NCBI GenBank assembly: GCA_038229875.1
Contig: JBBROA010000151.1
Location: 1 to 8,613, forward strand
Source: JALYUA01 sp038229875
GTDB taxonomy: Bacteria; Acidobacteriota; Thermoanaerobaculia; UBA5066; Gp7-AA6
Reading direction: 5' to 3'
Length of the DNA stretch: 8,613 bases
Position numbers and translations under genes: made by a program. The notes under the pieces are model-generated. The model searched no databases, was not told the origin of the DNA, and worked only from the letters and a program-made list of their open reading frames with translations. Of this stretch, positions 7,153 to 8,613 are shown in pieces. Positions within the stretch are counted from its first letter, which is position 1. Every line of letters begins with the position of its first letter.

Positions 7153-7521
7153 CTACCTGTTCCCGCTGCCCCGCGGCGTCTCGGCTTCGCTCTCCTTGAA
7201 GAGGTACTTGATCGAAGCCTTCGGGATGAGCAGGTTCGGGCCGCGCTCGCGGTTCACCTTCAGGCAGTGCTTGTCGTACCACTCGATCACGCCGTGGATC
7301 TGTTCGCCGTCCGTCAAGACCACCACCATCGGGGTCTTGGCCGCCATCTGCTTTAAGTAGTAATAGCTCTCGGCGTTCGTCTGCTCCGCCGGGGTCTGCT
7401 TGCGCTGAGCGAACGTGCGGGTCGGGTATCGCTCTGCGAGCTCGGACAGATTCGGTCGGATCAGCTTGCGGTTTCCGGGCGCCTCCTCGGAGGCGCCCCC
7501 CGCGGGAATTCCTTTCGGCAC
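7153..7521 (-). CDS. hfq: Hfq-like Sm-fold RNA chaperone with N-terminal extension
   Basis: A small cytoplasmic protein, 122 residues from GTG 7521, expected to form a ring that binds RNA. The Sm core spans about 52-110: an N-terminal helix (YYYLKQMAAKTP), Sm1 strands VVVLTDGEQIHGVIEWYDKH (66-85), and the Sm2 region LLIPKASIKYLFKE (97-110). Compared with Escherichia coli Hfq, the Sm2 YKHAIS is replaced by IPKASI: the Lys is retained, but the usual His aligns with Ala. Residues 1-50 are an extension absent from enterobacterial Hfq, with a basic stretch NRKLIRPNL (17-25). From memory, such extended Hfq-like proteins occur in Acidobacteriota. It lies 62 bp after ricT on the same strand, and its stop is 10 bp from the convergent sugar transferase. 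The start is uncertain: TTG 7545 in the same frame would give 130 residues but would place AGGAGG inside the gene. Confidence 0.82.
   Translation of the reverse strand: MPKGIPAGGASEEAPGNRKLIRPNLSELAERYPTRTFAQRKQTPAEQTNAESYYYLKQMAAKTPMVVVLTDGEQIHGVIEWYDKHCLKVNRERGPNLLIPKASIKYLFKESEAETPRGSGNR
7477..7498. repeat. Perfect 10-bp inverted repeat inside the 5' coding part of hfq-like
   Basis: GGGCGCCTCC (7477-7486) and GGAGGCGCCC (7489-7498) are perfect reverse complements separated by TC, so at least nine G/C-rich pairs can close a small loop. It lies about 20-45 nt inside the hfq-like reading frame, encoding residues around AGGASEEAPG. The hfq-like mRNA would carry a very stable hairpin just after the start codon, with a GAGGAG sequence within it. 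A role in translational control is possible but unproven. No T-run follows on either strand, so it is not a classical terminator. Confidence 0.65.
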
Positions 7522-7536
7522 GGTGTCTCTTTCGAG

Positions 7537-7542
7537 CCTCCT
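7537..7542 (-). promoter_or_regulatory. AGGAGG Shine-Dalgarno-like sequence before hfq-like
   Basis: On the minus strand a perfect AGGAGG lies 15 nt upstream of the GTG at 7521, longer than the ideal spacing. It immediately follows a TTG (7545-7543) that could otherwise be taken as the start. A purine stretch GAAAGAG (7533-7527) sits 5 nt from the GTG and could help. This is why GTG 7521 is preferred, with moderate certainty. Confidence 0.45.
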
Positions 7543-7583
7543 CAAAAGGCGGGGCTGTGGTGCTGCGGTGCTGCGTTGATGCC

Positions 7584-8339
7584 TTAAACGGCGGCTTCGG
7601 GGAAATTATTCTCCGGCTTCCGGGCTCCGGTGACGGGGTCGGCGGGGGGCCTTCCTCCCTCGTCCTCGTACGCCAGGCAACACATGAGCCGTCCGCACAT
7701 CCCCGAGATCTTGGAAGGGTTTAGCGAGAGGTTCTGGTTCTTCGCCATCTTGATTGTCACCGGGTGGAAACCCTTTAGGAAGGTCGAGCAGCAGAGGGTG
7801 ATTCCGCACGGGCCGATGCCTCCCCGCATCTTGGTCTCGTCCCGGGGACCCACCTGCCGCATCTCGATCCGGGTCGGATATTTGAGCGCGAGATCCGCGA
7901 CCAGCCGGCGGTAGTCCACGCGCGTTTCCGACGTGTAGAAAACCGTGTACTTGCGGGCGTCGAAGCTCTCCTCCGCCCGGACGATCTTCAACGGCAGCCG
8001 CTTCTCGGAGGCGAGCTCCCGGGTATCGGAGTAAAAACGGTTCTCGCGTTCGACCTTCCCCTGGTAGTTCGTCAGGTCGGCGTCTGTCGCGACCCGGACC
8101 AGGCGGCGGGCCTCTTTCAGTTGGCACTGCTTGACGATCAAGGGGTGCATGGTCGAAACCTGGCCGTATTCGAGCCCCTGGTCCCCCTCGACGATGACCC
8201 GCTGGCCCTTCAGCAGAGTCGCGCCGGAGGTCTCGCAGAAGACGACCCGGCCGTCCTCGTGTTCGTTGATCCGGATGCCAACGTAATGGCCTCCGGGATT
8301 ATAAGAATTACCCGTGGTGCAGCCGCCGCAACCAGACAT
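7584..8339 (-). CDS. ricT: PSP1-domain protein, RicT/YaaT family
   Basis: A 251-residue cytoplasmic protein of the PSP1 family. In Bacillus subtilis RicT (YaaT) forms the RicA-RicF-RicT complex, which carries iron-sulfur clusters and directs RNase Y in mRNA maturation. The N-terminus has CGGC (4-7), then a beta-rich region (about 17-65), and the PSP1 core includes KYTVFYTSETRVDYRRLVAD (130-149). Two cysteine-rich signatures mark the family: GGIGPCGITLCCSTFLKGF (173-191) and SGMCGRLMCCLAYE (212-225), giving conserved Cys178, 183, 184, 215, 220 and 221. ATG 8339 is supported by GGAG 5 nt upstream. The C-terminus, from about 229, is Pro-rich and unconserved. The hfq-like gene follows on the same strand. 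RicA and RicF partners are not in the window, so whether the Bacillus function applies is uncertain. The family call itself is firm. Confidence 0.93.
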   Translation of the reverse strand: MSGCGGCTTGNSYNPGGHYVGIRINEHEDGRVVFCETSGATLLKGQRVIVEGDQGLEYGQVSTMHPLIVKQCQLKEARRLVRVATDADLTNYQGKVERENRFYSDTRELASEKRLPLKIVRAEESFDARKYTVFYTSETRVDYRRLVADLALKYPTRIEMRQVGPRDETKMRGGIGPCGITLCCSTFLKGFHPVTIKMAKNQNLSLNPSKISGMCGRLMCCLAYEDEGGRPPADPVTGARKPENNFPEAAV

Positions 8340-8344
8340 GGAAA

Positions 8345-8348
8345 CTCC
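8345..8348 (-). promoter_or_regulatory. Ribosome binding site of ricT
   Basis: GGAG on the minus strand lies 5 nt before the ATG at 8339. A small GTAA/TTAC inverted repeat (8349-8360) directly precedes it and could form a short stem in the leader. No convincing promoter boxes are visible upstream in the repeat-rich DNA. Confidence 0.5.
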
Positions 8349-8364
8349 GTAAAGCCTTACCTTA

Positions 8365-8613
8365 ACACCGCTTGCCGTCGCCTCCGCTCACTGCGCGAGC
8401 TGCCGTCGCCGTGCGCGGCGACGGCACCGGCCGGCGGCTCGGCCGGATGCGGCCTCGACCGCCGGCCTGCTCGCTTCGTTCGCTTCGGCTCCCGCCCCCA
8501 CATCGCTTCCGCTCACTGCGTTCGCTCACGCTCCCGCCCCGAGAGGCTCCTCCCTCCCTCTGGTCGGGAGACTCCTCTCGGGGCGAGCTTAGCCACCAGC
8601 TCGCCGGAAGCGC
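8365..8613. repeat. GC-rich intergenic region with hairpins and internal direct repeats
   Basis: No convincing gene is seen here. TCCGCTCACTGCG occurs at 8383-8395 and 8508-8520, and GCTCCCGCCCC at 8488-8498 and 8530-8540. Several stems can form: 8401-8411 with 8416-8426 (11 bp, TGCG loop), 8429-8437 with 8459-8467 (9 bp), 8535-8546 with 8574-8585 (12 bp), and 8582-8589 with 8598-8605 (8 bp). The composition and the CGCTCAC/CGTTCGCT wording resemble multi-copy extragenic elements of GC-rich genomes. The region forms the upstream flank of ricT and continues past the window edge. Confidence 0.65.
8535..8585. repeat. 12-bp perfect inverted repeat with 27-nt loop
   Basis: CGCCCCGAGAGG (8535-8546) and CCTCTCGGGGCG (8574-8585) are exact reverse complements. 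The loop has further CTCC/GGAG pairing potential. No T-run follows on either strand, so an intrinsic terminator is not supported. The last four bases of the right arm also belong to an 8-bp stem, GGCGAGCT (8582-8589) with AGCTCGCC (8598-8605), so the two stems cannot both form fully. Confidence 0.6.

Noticed and set aside
5660..7360. Long plus-strand open frame of 566 residues beginning with an ATGA overlap
   Set aside because: The translation is Arg/Pro/Gly-rich with no domain. The true gene in this interval is the sugar transferase at 5709-7142 with a proper Shine-Dalgarno sequence.
7546..7583. GGTGCTGC direct repeat between ricT and hfq-like as a regulatory site
   Set aside because: It is only two imperfect copies of a short GC-rich word, with no palindrome or known operator pattern.
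8513..8611. Possible 3' end of an upstream minus-strand gene (32 codons ending at TGA 8515-8513)
   Set aside because: It starts plausibly with ELVAKLAPR but soon becomes repeat-encoded sequence. Without the DNA beyond the edge it cannot be told from a chance open frame.
8362..8613. Minus-strand frame open from the window edge to TAA at 8362-8364, translating to Ser/Glu/Arg repeats (SVSERSER type)
   Set aside because: Such Ser-Glu-Arg wording is the usual translation of GC-rich extragenic repeats. There is no domain and no supported start.

Overview
The window is GC-rich bacterial DNA, packed with genes that use GTG and probably TTG starts alongside ATG. It reads as a surface-polysaccharide biosynthesis block set between housekeeping genes. 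The best lineage hint is the pair on the right: a RicT/YaaT-type PSP1 protein followed by a divergent Hfq-like Sm protein with an N-terminal extension. From memory this suggests Acidobacteriota or a related high-GC phylum. That placement is inference; no rRNA or other decisive marker is present.

Layout. Positions 1-1485 are on the minus strand: serS (seryl-tRNA synthetase, 1485 to 232), then after 29 bp the start of a class I SAM-dependent methyltransferase that runs off the left edge. An 11-bp tandem repeat fills the gap and puts stop codons in all three frames. Positions 1484-7142 are on the plus strand and form one probable operon: three GT-A family 2 glycosyltransferases joined by 4-bp GTGA overlaps, a GT-B transferase with a DUF1972-type N-terminus (rhamnosyltransferase-like), and a membrane-bound polyprenyl-phosphate sugar-1-phosphate transferase. 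Positions 7153-8339 are again on the minus strand: ricT (8339 to 7584) followed by the hfq-like gene (7521 to 7153), which converges on the sugar transferase with only 10 bp between them. Positions 8340-8613 hold no convincing gene. They contain a GC-rich, hairpin-rich, internally repeated intergenic element.

How the genes work together. The sugar-phosphate transferase would load the first sugar phosphate onto undecaprenyl phosphate at the inner membrane. The four glycosyltransferases would then extend it into a repeat unit of an exopolysaccharide, capsule or O-antigen, perhaps containing rhamnose. The methyltransferase might modify a glycan or lipid, but it is on the other strand and its substrate is unknown. 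No flippase, polymerase, chain-length regulator or nucleotide-sugar synthesis gene is in the window, so the cluster is incomplete here. ricT and hfq-like look like an RNA-metabolism pair: RicT-family proteins act with RNase Y in mRNA processing in Bacillus, and Hfq-type proteins bind RNA.

I see no phage, transposase, CRISPR, tRNA or rRNA sequence and no clearly new system. The points most worth a second look are the ricT/hfq-like pair with its altered Sm2 motif, the perfect hairpin in the 5' coding part of hfq-like, the overlapping divergent starts at 1483-1486, and the right-hand intergenic element.
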